The notes under the pieces were generated by a model that saw only the letters and a list, made by a program, of their open reading frames with translations, made no database searches and was not told the origin of the DNA. Positions 63,813-64,000 of a DNA stretch of 64,000 bases are shown in pieces. Numbering within the stretch: position 1 is the first letter of the stretch; every line of letters begins with the position of its first letter. Source of the DNA: an uncultured Bacteroidota bacterium (GTDB taxonomy: Bacteria; Bacteroidota; Bacteroidia; Flavobacteriales; Flavobacteriaceae). The translations under genes were made by a program, and so were the position numbers. The stretch is from assembly GCA_902560045.1 (NCBI GenBank), contig CACEKJ010000001.1, positions 62,001 through 126,000 of the forward strand, in the 5' to 3' direction.

Positions 63813-64000
63813 ATGAGAATATTTTTAATTGCTATTATTCTGAGTATAAATGTTTATTCTCAGAGTTCAAACGATAATCTTGACTATTATTTTTCCCAAT
63901 TAGATAAAGATTTAAATGAATCCATTCCAAAACCCCAAGATGTAATTGGACATAACATTGGCGATTGGCATGTTACACACGATAAACTAGTTCAATACAT
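63813..64000 (+). CDS. M14-type zinc carboxypeptidase, N-terminal fragment (continues outside window)
   Basis: A signal peptide (RIFLIAIILSINVYSQ) is followed by YYFSQLDKDLNESIPKPQDVIGHNIGDWHVTHDKLVQY, the usual opening of exported flavobacterial M14 peptidases. Only 62 codons lie in the window, before the zinc ligands, so catalysis cannot be judged. It starts 13 bases after the DUF3276 stop. Confidence 0.75.
   Translation, partial: MRIFLIAIILSINVYSQSSNDNLDYYFSQLDKDLNESIPKPQDVIGHNIGDWHVTHDKLVQY

Overview
This is chromosomal DNA of a marine-type Flavobacteriia/Flavobacteriaceae bacterium (Bacteroidetes) with a compact, very AT-rich genome. The basis is gene content and signals seen directly: promoters with the Bacteroidetes -7 element TAnnTTTG, few Shine-Dalgarno leaders, a C-terminal type IX secretion signal, split transketolase subunits, TonB receptors, a DUF3276 (PUR-alpha-like) gene, monomeric isocitrate dehydrogenase, and a zeaxanthin-type carotenoid operon. 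Genes are tightly packed, and seven convergent pairs overlap at their 3' ends.

Layout. 1-11.4 kb holds housekeeping genes: ligA (cut by the window edge), a GH20 hexosaminidase with cutC, prmC with an acetyltransferase, ribD, a thioesterase, dnaA followed by a small RsmI-like methyltransferase, and dapF-acetyltransferase-mltG. 11.5-21.1 kb is a mostly rightward block: an HtrA protease, trmD-rplS, a long structured non-coding RNA that I cannot assign (14169-14670), icd, murQ with a small membrane protein, and thrS-infC-rpmI-rplT. 21.1-26.8 kb runs leftward: dnaB, accA, an EamA transporter, an LptF/G permease and tgt. 26.9-33.4 kb has the two transketolase halves, an FKBP lipoprotein with an Asp-rich tail, a phosphoribosyltransferase, aroK, tRNA-Lys, an M28 peptidase and a beta-propeller lipoprotein. 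33.5-43.7 kb is a metal-uptake island: a BtuB-like TonB receptor, a DCC-family protein, a FecA-like receptor divergent from a HmuY-like lipoprotein, the ferric ABC transporter fbpABC, and an AraC regulator. The FecA/HmuY and fbpA control regions share the inverted repeat TTTAGA-N5-TCTAAA. 43.7-47.7 kb is tRNA-Leu followed directly by crtI-crtB-crtZ-crtY. 47.7-64 kb has aconitase, three SurA/parvulin-family genes, guaB, HMG-CoA lyase with a LysE exporter, a secreted M43 metalloprotease, nusB-DUF1573-yajC-pyrD, an MsbA-like ABC exporter, DUF3276 and the start of an M14 peptidase.

Most notable points. (1) The roughly 500-nt structured RNA with its own terminator between rplS and icd. (2) Four intact genes (RsmI-like, murQ, infC, a TonB receptor) have no ATG, GTG or TTG at their conserved N-terminus and appear to start at ATC, ATT or ATA. 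(3) A shared operator-like palindrome at the iron genes. (4) An 18-bp palindrome that forms two opposed -7 elements between divergent genes. (5) Promoters placed so close to start codons that leaderless or nearly leaderless mRNAs are expected. No insertion sequence, prophage, CRISPR array or rRNA was seen.
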